From contig CAVWGP010000012.1 of the NCBI GenBank assembly GCA_963754645.1, positions 496,001 through 560,000 of the forward strand: 64,000 nt of DNA. The letters are read 5' to 3'. The notes beneath the pieces are model-generated. The model searched no databases and had not been told where the DNA came from. It worked only from the letters and a program-made list of their open reading frames with translations. Each line of letters opens with the position of its first letter. Position 1 is the stretch's first letter. Origin of the DNA: CAVWGP01 sp963754645. Lineage in GTDB: Bacteria > Pseudomonadota > Alphaproteobacteria > Bin65. This document shows, one piece after another, positions 17,936 through 25,803 of the stretch. The translations under genes were made by a program, and so were the position numbers.

Positions 17936-18393
17936 GGCGGCGACACGGTTTCGGCGATCTTTTGCCGGAAGCGTTCGGCGAATTGCTGGCCCAGGGTCTC
18001 GGCTTTTTTCTTCATGATGCCGAGGCCGAACTTGCCGAGACGGCCGGTCACCGAAACTTCGGAACTGTAGGCGACTTCGGTGCGGTCGGCCGCGATCTCG
18101 CGCAAGCTCACTCGATTCCGGGCGCCGAGGATGCTGGCGCGGGTCCCTTCCTCGCCGCGCGTCGTCGAGTCGATACTGTCCAGCGGCACTTCCCGCGTCA
18201 CCGCGACGACGAGGTTGAAGCGCGCCTTGATCGGTCCGACTTCGACCAGGATGGTCGCCCGGTACTGCGTGGGATCGATCGTCTCGATGGCCTCGCAGCC
18301 GGGAATGCAGCCGGCCATGAGCGTGGGCTCGCGGATCGCCTGCCAGACGCGCGCGCGCGGCGCCGCGACCTCGAATTGTCCTTCGATCAGCAA
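17932..18393 (-). CDS. CoxG-like SRPBCC-fold protein
   Basis: A 153-residue protein of the CoxG family (Bet v 1-like fold). It begins M-L-I-E-G-Q-F-E-V-A-A-P, has I-P-G-C-E near residue 30, and a long C-terminal helix region, all typical. CoxG proteins tether or help mature CO-dehydrogenase-type enzymes at the membrane. Two molybdenum-hydroxylase loci are in this window, though neither is adjacent. It converges with the ferredoxin reductase gene. Confidence 0.8.
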   Translation of the reverse strand: MLIEGQFEVAAPRARVWQAIREPTLMAGCIPGCEAIETIDPTQYRATILVEVGPIKARFNLVVAVTREVPLDSIDSTTRGEEGTRASILGARNRVSLREIAADRTEVAYSSEVSVTGRLGKFGLGIMKKKAETLGQQFAERFRQKIAETVSPP

Positions 18394-18475
18394 TTTCCGC
18401 TCCGTTTGTTGCGCCCGCTGTCTCTATCTCCTAATCTCGCCGCTTGCGCAACGATCGCGAGACGATACGCCGCCG

Positions 18476-19426
18476 ATGGCCAAGTCCTTCGCCTCCACCG
18501 CCGATACGGCGGAAAAAAAGATAGCCTTCGCCGAGTTGGCGCCGGGCGCTTTTGCCTATATCGCCGACGGCGATCCCAATGCCGGCGTCATCGTGGGCGA
18601 GGACGGGATTCTCATCGTCGATGCGCTGGCGACGCCGGTCCTGGCGCAGACCTTGCTGCGCGAAATCCGCAAGCGCAGCGACAAGCCGATCGCCTACATG
18701 GTGATGAGCCACTACCACGCGGTGCGCGCGCTGGGCGCCGCCGCCTTCCGCCCCGCCGCCATCATCGCCAGCCGCGGCACGGCCGAACTCGTCGAGGAGC
18801 GCGGAGCGGCGGATTTCAAGTCCGAGGTCGGGCGCTTCCCGCGCCTGTTTTCCGGGGTCGAAACCGTGACCGGGCTGACGCGGCCTTCGATCGTATTCGA
18901 CAGCGAACTGACCCTGCGCTTCGGCAAGCGCGAAATCCGCATCCTGCATCTCGGGCGCGGGCACACGAAGGGCGATACGGTCGTGTGGCTGCCGAAGGAA
19001 AAGTTGCTCTATGCCGGCGACCTGGTCGAGAAGGAGGTCGCGGTCTATTGCGGCGACGCTTATCTCAAGGATTGGCCGGCGACGCTCGACCGGGTCGAGG
19101 CGCTGGGCGCCAGGATTTTGGTTCCGGGGCGCGGTGCGGCTTTGATCGGCTCGAAAGCCGTCAACGCCGCCATCGGTTCCACACGGTCGTTCGTCCACGA
19201 TATATACAGACAAGTCAGTACTCAAACGCGCCGAAAGGCCTCCTTGAAGCAAGCCTTTGAAAGTGCATCGACCTACATGCGGGCTAAATATGGCAACTGG
19301 CCGATTTTCGAACATTGTATCCCATTCAATGTCACCCGCGCCTTTCAGGAAGCAAAAGGAGCCGAACACCCGGAGATTTGGACAGCCTCGCGCGATCGGG
19401 CGATGTGGAAGGCGCTGCAAGGCTAG
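18476..19426 (+). CDS. MBL-fold hydrolase-like protein with a degenerate metal motif
   Basis: A 316-residue metallo-beta-lactamase-fold protein. The fold is clear: G-V-I-V-G-E-D-G-I-L-I-V-D near residue 40, G-H-T-K-G-D near 165 and Y-A-G-D-L near 180. The hallmark H-x-H-x-D-H is replaced by H-Y-H-A-V-R (about residues 82-87), losing Asp and the third His, so one metal site is probably altered. Start ATG 18476 sits just after the divergently oriented CoxG gene. Function unknown; the family is usually annotated only as MBL fold. Confidence 0.75.
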   Translation: MAKSFASTADTAEKKIAFAELAPGAFAYIADGDPNAGVIVGEDGILIVDALATPVLAQTLLREIRKRSDKPIAYMVMSHYHAVRALGAAAFRPAAIIASRGTAELVEERGAADFKSEVGRFPRLFSGVETVTGLTRPSIVFDSELTLRFGKREIRILHLGRGHTKGDTVVWLPKEKLLYAGDLVEKEVAVYCGDAYLKDWPATLDRVEALGARILVPGRGAALIGSKAVNAAIGSTRSFVHDIYRQVSTQTRRKASLKQAFESASTYMRAKYGNWPIFEHCIPFNVTRAFQEAKGAEHPEIWTASRDRAMWKALQG

Positions 19427-19447
19427 GTGAGCGAGTTTTCCAACGAC

Positions 19448-19635
19448 TTATCCCCGTGGATAAATTTGTGGAAAACTCCGAAATCCGCACCCGCGCCGGG
19501 CCCGCGGATCGGGCACGCCGTTTGGGCCCGTGAACGACGTAGATTGTGAAGTAAATATATGGTTTTTGGCGAAAAAAATTTGAGACAGTTCTGTTCAATA
19601 CAGTTTGTGGATGTGCGTTTGGGACGTTGTGGATG
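19448..19635. promoter_or_regulatory. Cluster of DnaA-box-like 9-mers with AT-rich tract upstream of dcd
   Basis: Within 190 bases there are TTATCCCCG and CGTGGATAA arms (19448-19463), TGTGGAAAA (about 19467-19475), TGTGGATGT (about 19608) and TGTGGATGA (about 19629), all close to TTATCCACA or its complement. Between them (19550-19592) is AT-rich sequence containing AATATATGG and a run of seven A. This could be a DnaA-responsive promoter for dcd, or less likely a replication origin. Confidence 0.4.
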
Positions 19636-20763
19636 AGTGCCATGAATCCCCCCCTGGAGACGGCTGAACGCCCAGGTGTCCTCCCGGTCCAAGAACTCGC
19701 GGGGTTGGTCGGCGGTGCGATACGGTCGGCGGTCCCTTTGACGCCTGCACAATTGCAGCCCGCGAGCCTCGATCTTCGCCTTGGTGCCAAGGCCTATCGC
19801 GTGCGAGCCAGTTTTCTGCCTGGACGCGAAGCAAGCGTCGCAACCAAAATTGAAAAATACGGGCTTTATGAAATCGACTTAACGGTCGGCGCCGTCCTTG
19901 AGCGCGGCTGTGTCTATATCGTACCTCTCTTGGAGAAATTAGACTTACCGATCAGTTTATCAGGGTTTGCCAACCCAAAAAGTTCGACGGGCCGGCTCGA
20001 CATATTCACCCGCCTCATAACCGACCGCACGATCGAGTTCGACCGGGTGCGGGCCGGCTATTCCGGTCCCCTTTACGCCGAGATTTCGCCCCGCACCTTC
20101 AGCGTCAAAGTACGAACCGGAACACGATTGTCGCAACTACGGCTTCGCCGCGGCGAAGCGACAACGTCGAACGCCGATCTGCAAATCCTGCATCGCGCCG
20201 AACCGCTGACCGATCATGGCGCATCCGGCGAGCGCATCGAACGCGGCAAACTCCTGCTCAGCATCGACTTGGCCGGCGACAGCGCGACCGGCCTGGTCGG
20301 CTACAAGGCCAAGCGCGATGCCGGCATCATCGATTACGATCTGCCCAATCATTACGACCCGCTCGATTTCTGGGAACCGATCCACGCGCGCAAGGACAAT
20401 TTCATCGTCCTCAATCTCGACGATTTTTATATTCTCGCTTCGAAAGAAGCGATCGCCGTGCCGCCGCACTATGCGGCCGAGATGGCGCCCTACGATACCG
20501 AGGTCGGTGAATTTCGCGTGCACTACGCTGGCTTCTTCGACCCCGGCTTCGGCCATCGCGAATCCGGCGGCACGGGCAGCCGCGCCGTGCTCGAAGTGCG
20601 GCCGCACGAGGTCCCCTTCATGGTCGAGGACGGGCAGATCGTCGGCCGCCTGAGCTATGAGCGCCTCACCGCCATCCCGACCCAGCTTTACGGCAGTGCG
20701 ATCGGCTCGACCTATCAGGCGCAGGGCCTGCGCCTCAGCAAGCACTTCAAGCAGCCGGCGTGA
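19633..20763 (+). CDS. dcd: dCTP deaminase, long two-domain form
   Basis: A protein of about 376 residues, twice the usual dCTP deaminase length, as in the alphaproteobacterial 2'-deoxycytidine-5'-triphosphate deaminase. Trimeric dUTPase-like motifs are N-P-K-S-S-T-G-R-L-D in the first half and H-Y-A-G-F-F-D-P-G-F-G in the second. The enzyme turns dCTP into dUTP for thymidylate synthesis. ATG 19633 is preferred; a TTG two codons upstream and an ATG three codons downstream are alternatives. The upstream DnaA-box-like cluster would fit control linked to DNA replication. Confidence 0.88.
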   Translation: MSAMNPPLETAERPGVLPVQELAGLVGGAIRSAVPLTPAQLQPASLDLRLGAKAYRVRASFLPGREASVATKIEKYGLYEIDLTVGAVLERGCVYIVPLLEKLDLPISLSGFANPKSSTGRLDIFTRLITDRTIEFDRVRAGYSGPLYAEISPRTFSVKVRTGTRLSQLRLRRGEATTSNADLQILHRAEPLTDHGASGERIERGKLLLSIDLAGDSATGLVGYKAKRDAGIIDYDLPNHYDPLDFWEPIHARKDNFIVLNLDDFYILASKEAIAVPPHYAAEMAPYDTEVGEFRVHYAGFFDPGFGHRESGGTGSRAVLEVRPHEVPFMVEDGQIVGRLSYERLTAIPTQLYGSAIGSTYQAQGLRLSKHFKQPA

Positions 20764-20968
20764 GCCCGGCGCGCGCCGCGCCGATCGCGGCGGCGAGCAC
20801 GGCCTGGTCGCCGATCCGGTTGGCCAACAGCAGGATAAGCCGGGCGTTGAACAGCGCGCAGTCGGCCTCGCTCAAGCCTTGATAGGATTCGGTCAGCGCC
20901 GCATAGAAATCGTCCGGCGCTGCCAGGCGAAGCTCGCTGGCGAGCACCGTTGAAGCTGTTCCGGCCAT
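20747..20968 (-). CDS. Small DUF2783-like protein
   Basis: A 73-residue protein beginning M-A-G-T-A-S. The core D-D-F-Y-A-A-L-T-E-S-Y-Q-G-L and L-N-A-R-L-I-L-L-L-A-N-R-I-G-D is the pattern of the DUF2783 family, which has no assigned function. A very strong GGGGAGGGATC site precedes ATG 20968; a longer form from 21034 would run into the small-RNA terminator. It overlaps the convergent end of dcd by 17 bases and lies downstream, on the same strand, of the three small-RNA units. Confidence 0.65.
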   Translation of the reverse strand: MAGTASTVLASELRLAAPDDFYAALTESYQGLSEADCALFNARLILLLANRIGDQAVLAAAIGAARAGLTPAA

Positions 20969-21038
20969 GATCCCTCCCCTGGCGCCGGCGGCCATGGAAG
21001 CGGTGCCGGGACCGAAAATCAAGCGCCGGTCCAACCGT

Positions 21039-21119
21039 AAAAAAAACGGCCCCGGTCGTGGAACCGGGGCCGTCAGTGGAGACGTTTGGGGAGAGAGAGA
21101 TGACTGAATGGGTCAGTCA
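21039..21119 (-). ncRNA. Predicted small RNA 1 of a three-copy tandem array
   Basis: A predicted transcript of about 80 nt. It starts in a hairpin (21120-21100, 8-pair stem, loop CCCAT), continues with a CU-rich stretch (CTCTCTCTCTCCCC) and ends in an 11-pair perfect stem with 6-base loop (21073-21046) and eight T. The CU-rich stretch is complementary to Shine-Dalgarno sequence. The start is inferred from the CRP-type promoter at 21126-21168. No protein frame of merit exists on this strand. Confidence 0.6.
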
Positions 21120-21125
21120 TTGGCG

Positions 21126-21168
21126 TTCATAGTCGCTTTGCCGCTCCCGCGCTGTGACGGAGATCACA
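21126..21168 (-). promoter_or_regulatory. CRP-type class II promoter of small RNA 1
   Basis: The palindrome TGTGA-N6-TCACA (21153-21168) is a perfect match to the CRP/FNR-superfamily consensus. On the minus strand a -10-like TATGAA (21131-21126) begins 29.5 bases from the palindrome centre, putting the centre near -41.5 from the expected start, as in class II activation. The same spacing recurs in three further copies. Confidence 0.65.
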
Positions 21169-21185
21169 GTTGGATGGGGATCGGC

Positions 21186-21259
21186 AAAAAAAATGCCCCG
21201 GATTGCGCCGGGGCAGTTTAGGGAGGGAGGGGAGGGAGAAGGCAAATGCGTCAAATCAC
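21186..21259 (-). ncRNA. Predicted small RNA 2 of the tandem array
   Basis: A predicted transcript of about 74 nt from the promoter at 21266-21308 to a terminator with an 8-pair stem TGCCCCGG/CCGGGGCA (21215-21194) and eight T. Between them is a long pyrimidine tract (TTCTCCCTCCCCTCCC and on), complementary to ribosome-binding sites. The 5' region is less clearly folded than in copies 1 and 3. A 46-codon frame on the opposite strand starts in this tract but looks like a by-product. Confidence 0.55.
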
Positions 21260-21265
21260 CCGTAG

Positions 21266-21308
21266 ACCATACGCCAGGCGCGCCCGCCGCGCTGTGACGG
21301 CGCTCACA
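21266..21308 (-). promoter_or_regulatory. CRP-type class II promoter of small RNA 2
   Basis: Palindrome TGTGA-N6-TCACA at 21293-21308 and, on the minus strand, -10-like TATGGT at 21271-21266. The distance from palindrome centre to -10 box is 29.5 bases, identical to the neighbouring copies. The first bases after the palindrome (GCGCGG) are also shared with copy 1. Confidence 0.62.
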
Positions 21309-21339
21309 GTTCGATCAATTAATTCCGCCGGCGGCGCAG

Positions 21340-21414
21340 AAAAATGCCCCGGTCTTGCGACCGGGGCTAAGGTGTTGGAAATGCAGGGATAGGGAATAGC
21401 CGATCGCTCGGCTG
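21340..21414 (-). ncRNA. Predicted small RNA 3 of the tandem array
   Basis: A predicted transcript of about 75 nt: a 5' hairpin AGCCGA/TCGGCT (21413-21398) at the expected start, a pyrimidine-rich linker with TTCCCTATCCCT, and a terminator with a 9-pair stem around loop GCAA (21367-21346) followed by five T. Same order of parts as copy 1. It is the first unit after the paaJ stop on this strand. Confidence 0.58.
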
Positions 21415-21420
21415 CCCAAT

Positions 21421-21463
21421 TCAGTAAAGGGCTTTGGTTAAGCTGGCTGTGACGGCTGTCACA
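21421..21463 (-). promoter_or_regulatory. CRP-type class II promoter of small RNA 3
   Basis: Palindrome TGTGA-N6-TCACA at 21448-21463 and -10-like TACTGA at 21426-21421 on the minus strand, again 29.5 bases from the centre. Directly upstream on the same strand are CCCAGGG and CTGTGGATAACT (21482-21464), which also precede the fourth promoter copy at 59256-59298. Confidence 0.62.
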
Positions 21464-21499
21464 CCCTGGGAGTTATCCACAGGTTTTGCTGCTGCCGGA

Positions 21500-22705
21500 T
21501 CAGGCGCGTTCGATGACCAGCGCAATGCCTTGGCCGACGCCGATGCACATGGTGCAGAGCGCGTAGCGGCCGCCGCGCCGGCGCAGTTCGCGCGCCGCCG
21601 TCGCCGCGAGACGCGCGCCGCTCATGCCGAGCGGATGACCGAGCGCGATAGCGCCACCATTCGGATTGACGTGTTCGGCGTCGTCGGGCAGGCCGAGCAT
21701 GCGCGTCACCGCCAGGGCCTGGGCGGCGAAGGCCTCGTTGAGTTCGATCACGTCCATCTGGCCGATCTTGAGTCCGAGCCGGGCGAGGAGCTTCTCGCTG
21801 GCCGGCGCCGGGCCGATGCCCATGACGCGCGGCGCCACGCCGGAACTCGCCGAACCGAGGATGCGCGCCAACGGCTTCAGTTGATGGCGCCGCATTGCGG
21901 CTTCCGAAGCGACGATCATGGCGCAGGCGCCGTCGTTGACGCCCGAGGCATTGCCCGCGGTAACCGTGCCGCCCTTGCGGAACGGCGCCGGCAGCTTGGC
22001 GAGCGACTCGATCGTCGTGTCGCCGCGCGGATGTTCGTCCTTGTCGACAATGCGCGGCTCGCCCTTTTTCGGCGCGATCGTGACCGGCACGATTTCCTCG
22101 GCAAGCTTGCCGTTGTTCTGCGCCGCCACGGCGCGGAGCTGCGAGCGCAGGGCGAAGCCGTCCTGGTCGGCGCGCTTGATCTGGAATTCCTCGGCCACGT
22201 TCTCGGCCGTCTCGGGCATCGAGTCGATGCCGTACAGTTCCTTCATCGCCGGATTGACGAAGCGCCAGCCAATCGTTGTGTCGAATATGTCGGTGCTGCG
22301 CTGGAATGCCTGTTCGGCCTTGCCCATCACAAAGGGCGCGCGCGACATGCTTTCGACGCCGCCGGCGACAATGAGATCGGCCTCGCCGCTGCGGATCGCC
22401 TGGGCCGCGTTCGCGACCGCGTTGAGCCCGGAGCCGCACAGGCGGTTGACCGTCGCCGCCGGCACTTCCTTGGGCAACCCCGCCAGCAGCAGCGCCATGC
22501 GCGCGACATTGCGATTGTCCTCGCCGGCCTGGTTGGCGCAACCGTAGAGCACGTCGTCGACCTTGGCCCAATCGATATCCGGGTTGCGCTTGACGAGCGC
22601 CTTGATCGGCTGGGCCGCGAGATCGTCGGTGCGCATGGCCGAGAGCACGCCGCCGTAGCGCCCGATCGGCGTGCGCACCGCGTCGCAAATGAATGCCTCA
22701 GCCAT
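21500..22705 (-). CDS. paaJ: 3-oxoadipyl-CoA/3-oxoacyl-CoA thiolase
   Basis: A 401-residue thiolase that releases acetyl-CoA from beta-ketoacyl-CoA. Motifs: N-R-L-C-G-S-G with the acyl-accepting Cys near residue 90, N-E-A-F-A-A-Q, G-H-P-L-G-M-S-G-A-R and C-I-G-V-G-Q-G with the second catalytic Cys near residue 387. The start R-T-P-I-G-R-Y-G-G and overall sequence fit the PcaF/PaaJ branch. It is last in a minus-strand series with paaH and a damaged paaI, which supports the phenylacetate/beta-ketoadipate role. Uninterrupted. Confidence 0.85.
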   Translation of the reverse strand: MAEAFICDAVRTPIGRYGGVLSAMRTDDLAAQPIKALVKRNPDIDWAKVDDVLYGCANQAGEDNRNVARMALLLAGLPKEVPAATVNRLCGSGLNAVANAAQAIRSGEADLIVAGGVESMSRAPFVMGKAEQAFQRSTDIFDTTIGWRFVNPAMKELYGIDSMPETAENVAEEFQIKRADQDGFALRSQLRAVAAQNNGKLAEEIVPVTIAPKKGEPRIVDKDEHPRGDTTIESLAKLPAPFRKGGTVTAGNASGVNDGACAMIVASEAAMRRHQLKPLARILGSASSGVAPRVMGIGPAPASEKLLARLGLKIGQMDVIELNEAFAAQALAVTRMLGLPDDAEHVNPNGGAIALGHPLGMSGARLAATAARELRRRGGRYALCTMCIGVGQGIALVIERA

Positions 22706-22774
22706 GGTCGCCCTCGTTCGCGATGCCCCGACAATGCCGCCTATTTCGCACGCGGCCCGCCGCCGCGCAACGCG

Positions 22775-23085
22775 TCAATCCGCCTTGGGCTTGATCGGGG
22801 CGCCCACAGGCTGGCCGAGCGAGCGCGTCATGCCGCGAAACAGGGCGACGGTATCGCCGCGCTGATTGGCGACCCGGCCAGCGCGAAAACGATCCCGCCA
22901 TGGCACACATCGGCCGAGTTGAGATGGCGCGGCTCGATGACGAGGCGCACCACGGCGCGGCCCGGCCCGATCGATACCAGCGCGCAACCCAGCATCGGCG
23001 TGCCGCGGTCGCGCTCGAGAAACAGCCGCGCCGCGCGTTCGGCAACGTCCTGCGGATCGGGATTTGCGCCGTCGCCGTCGCGCAT
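22775..23085 (-). pseudogene. paaI: PaaI-like hydroxyphenylacetyl-CoA thioesterase with internal deletion
   Basis: The N-terminal part (MRDGDGANPDPQ to C-H-G-G-I-V-F-A-L-A) is a hotdog-fold PaaI thioesterase including the H-G-G motif. Another frame then gives the normal C-terminal strand V-A-N-Q-R-G-D-T-V-A-L-F-R-G. The two meet near 22880 with about 45 expected residues missing, so total length is about 100 residues instead of about 145. The loss would remove the central hotdog strands and also shifts the frame. This is not repaired by removing one base, unlike the other breaks in the window. It may be a true deletion or an assembly collapse. Confidence 0.65.
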
Positions 23086-23096
23086 CGGGCGGCGTT

Positions 23097-24792
23097 TCAG
23101 CGCGGGCCGAGGCGCACGATGTTGCGCTCGGCCTCGGCGTCCCAGCGCTTGACCAGCGGCGAGACCCGGTAGCGCGGATCGCCGTAGTAGCCCGCTATCG
23201 CGCGCATCGTATCGTGAATGCGGTACCAGCCGAGCTTTTTGCCCCAGGCGATCGGGCCGGCGGGATAGTTCAGGCCCTTCTGCATCGCCGTATCGGCGTC
23301 CTCGGCGCTGCACACGCCGCGGTAGACCGCATCGGCCGCCTCGTTGGCGAGCATGGCGACGAGGCGCATGCACACGAGACCCGGCACGTCCTCGACCACC
23401 GACACGCTCTTGCCCAGCGCCTGGAAGAAGCCGGCGGCGGCCAGGGTCACGGTGCGATCCGCGCCCGGCGGCGGCGCGATCGCGATGCGCGGCGCCGCGC
23501 GGTAATCGAGCGCCAGATCGTAATGCACCACGGGCATGTCGCTAGGCTCGCGCCAGCCCGGCTCGTGGCTGGTTTCGCCGCGCGTCAGGCGCAGAATGGC
23601 GCCGTCGAGCCGGATCGCGGTTTCGGCCAGCGGTTCGTATTGCTGCTCGACCGAAAACGGCCCGAGTTCGTATTCCTGCCCGCCGCTCAGCGAACCCGTG
23701 CCGGCCGAGGCATATTGAATGCCGCCGGGCAGGCCCAGATCCTCGATGTCGCGCGGCGTCTCGTCGAACGCGACCTCGATGCCCGCGGCGCGCGCCAGTT
23801 CGGCGAGATCGGCCACCGGATCGAAGGCGCCGCGCTGCGCGGCATAGGCCGGATTTTGCGACAGCACGACGCGCTTGGGCTTGACGCCCGGCGGCGCATC
23901 GACGGGCTTGGGCTTCGCGGCACCCTCGCCATAGTCGAACCAGCCGCGTTTGGTCTTGCGTCCGTGCCGGCCGGCCGCGACCATCGCCTGCTGCTGCAGG
24001 CTCGGCGCATATCGCGGATCGTGGAAGAAGGCCTCCCACACGGATTTGGTGACGAGGAAGTTCACGTCGATGCCGATCAGGTCCATCAGCTCGAACGGCC
24101 CCATGCGGAAGCCGCCGCAATCGCGCACGATGCCGTCGATCGTCGCCGCGTCGGCGGCCCCCTCCTCCAACAGCCGCAGCGCCTCGCCGTAAAACGGCCG
24201 CGCGATGCGATTGGCGATGAAGCCGGGCGTCGATTTCGCCATCACCGGCGACTTTGCCCCAAGCCTTGGCGGTTTCGAACACGGTGCGCGCCACCGCCGC
24301 GCTCGTCGCCACGCCCGATATCACCTCGACCAGCGCCATCGCCGGCGCCGGATTGAAAAAATGCATGCCCACGATGCGCTCGGGCCGCGCCATGCCGGCG
24401 GCGATTTCGGTGATCGAGATCGACGAGGTGTTTGTTGCGAGGATCGCCTCGGCGCCGAGAATTTTTTCCAGCGCGGCGAAAAGCTGGCGCTTGGCGTCGA
24501 GCTTTTCGACCACCGCCTCGATCACCAGATCGGCCCCAGCCAAGGTTTCGAGCGCGGTCGCGGGCTTGACCAGGGCGGCCAAATCTTCGCGCTCGCGCTG
24601 GGTGATTTTCTGGCGCTCGACCAGGCGCGTGAGCCCGCCGCGCACCACGTCCATGCCCTTATCGACCGCGCCGGGCGCCACGTCGTAGAGCAGCACCGTG
24701 TGCCCGGCCTGCACCGCCACCTGGGCGATGCCGGCCCCCATGGTGCCGGCGCCGATAACGGCAATCGTGGCGGAACGCGGTAAGGCGGACAT
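23097..24792 (-). CDS. paaH: 3-hydroxyacyl-CoA dehydrogenase (PaaH/PaaC type), one frameshift
   Basis: About 564 residues when joined. The N-terminal NAD domain has G-A-G-T-M-G-A-G-I-A, then N-T-S-S-I-S and H-F-F-N-P-A-P; the 3HCDH C-domain follows with F-I-A-N-R-I-A-R-P-F, then a further region and a second 3HCDH-like domain, the layout of PaaH/PaaC dehydrogenases. Near 24245 one extra G (GCCGGTG for GCCGTG on the minus strand) splits the frame; removing it gives K-V-A-V-M-A-K-S-T-P. It oxidises 3-hydroxyadipyl-CoA for the thiolase encoded downstream. ATG 24792 precedes the Rossmann fold directly. Confidence 0.85.
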
Positions 24793-24934
24793 GGCGGCTC
24801 GCGGACAGGCGTTTGATTCGCCACATTTCTTTAGGCGCGCGGCGGGCAAACGACAAGGCTTTCATGCCCGCCGCATAAGCCATCGTTTAACCGGAATTGA
24901 GGGATAATCGGCAACTCGATGAGGTGAGGCCGAC

Positions 24935-25357
24935 ATGAGACGACATTCTCTAGCCGCGGGCCTATTCGCCGCCGCGTTGCTGCTCGGCGGCGCATTGCCG
25001 CAATCCGCGCATGCACTGTCTTGCTTGGCGCAAACGCCCGAATTGATCTTTCAATTCGCCGCCGTGATATTCGAAGGCCGCGTCGCCGCCGTCACGCCGC
25101 GCGACAACGGCGATATCGTCACCTTCGAGGTCCGGCGCGTGTTCAAGGGCGAGGCTTCGAACAGGACCGTTATTCGTTCCGTGCCGTTTCTCGGCGGACC
25201 GAAATACGAGAACGGCCAGATCGCCTTCTTCGCCGGCAACCGCGGCCCGCAGCAATCGGACACGCCTCTTGTCACGGCGACGTGCCAATTCAACCTCGTC
25301 CATCAACCCGAATTCCGCGCCTTTATCGAAACCAAGCCTAGCCGAACGGTGCAGTAA
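24935..25357 (+). CDS. Secreted protein, NTR/TIMP-like, first of three coupled paralogues
   Basis: A 140-residue exported protein with a 27-residue signal peptide cut just before L-S-C. The mature part has an early Cys, then A-A-V-I-F-E-G-R-V, V-R-R-V-F-K-G, a G-G-P-K-Y-E-N-G-Q segment and a late Cys, a pattern like the netrin/TIMP-like beta-barrel domain found in bacterial exported proteins. The end E-F-R-A-F-I-E-T-K-P-S-R is echoed in the next two genes. Its stop TAA overlaps the next ATG. Function unknown; fold assignment is inference. Confidence 0.7.
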   Translation: MRRHSLAAGLFAAALLLGGALPQSAHALSCLAQTPELIFQFAAVIFEGRVAAVTPRDNGDIVTFEVRRVFKGEASNRTVIRSVPFLGGPKYENGQIAFFAGNRGPQQSDTPLVTATCQFNLVHQPEFRAFIETKPSRTVQ

Positions 25358-25803
25358 TGCGCGCGCGTTCCACGCTCGGCCTGCTCGTCGGATCGGCGTT
25401 CCTCGTCGCCGCGCAACCCGCGCGCGCCACCGATTGCATGTTCCATTCGCCGGTGCATTACGACGAGCTGTTCCGCACCGCGCGGGCGATATTCGCCGGG
25501 CGCGTCGTCAGCGTGGCCGAGCTGCGCGATAGCAACGTGCCGAACGCCATGGTCGTGGCCCAGCAAGTGACGGTCCAAGTGCGCGACCTATGGAAGGGAA
25601 CCGCCGGCGCCACCGTCACCTTCGTCAACCGCGCCGCGCGCGAGCTGATCTTCTACACGCCCGGCGAAGACGCCCTCGTCATCGCCGACCCCTGGAGCAG
25701 CACCGACCGCGAACTCGGCACCAGCTATTGCTTCCGCATGATCGACCGGCAAGCGGAATTTCGCGACTATCTCAAGGGCAAGCCGAGCCGGAGGGTGGAG
25801 TGA
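25357..25803 (+). CDS. Secreted protein, second coupled paralogue
   Basis: A 148-residue exported protein with a signal peptide of about 25 residues ending A-R-A. The mature part again starts near a Cys (D-C-M-F), with A-R-A-I-F-A-G-R-V-V, V-R-D-L-W-K-G and a late C-F-R-M, ending F-R-D-Y-L-K-G-K-P-S-R-R-V. The shared layout with both neighbours shows tandem duplication and strong divergence. Start TAATG and stop GTGA overlaps mean all three are translationally coupled. Confidence 0.7.
   Translation: MRARSTLGLLVGSAFLVAAQPARATDCMFHSPVHYDELFRTARAIFAGRVVSVAELRDSNVPNAMVVAQQVTVQVRDLWKGTAGATVTFVNRAARELIFYTPGEDALVIADPWSSTDRELGTSYCFRMIDRQAEFRDYLKGKPSRRVE

Noticed and set aside
19448..19635. Firm call of a chromosomal replication origin
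   Set aside because: Boxes are mostly imperfect, the region is short, and none of the usual neighbours (dnaA, hemE, parAB, gidA) is present.
21099..21131. Plus-strand mini-gene M-T-E-W-V-S-H-W-R-S with a GGGGAGAGAG ribosome-like site
   Set aside because: It is the complement of the CU-rich linker and 5' hairpin of small RNA 1; promoter and terminator both point to minus-strand transcription.
21246..21386. Plus-strand 46-codon frame starting M-R-Q-I-T-R-R-P-Y
   Set aside because: It runs across a CRP palindrome and a terminator of the opposite strand and has no protein-like features.
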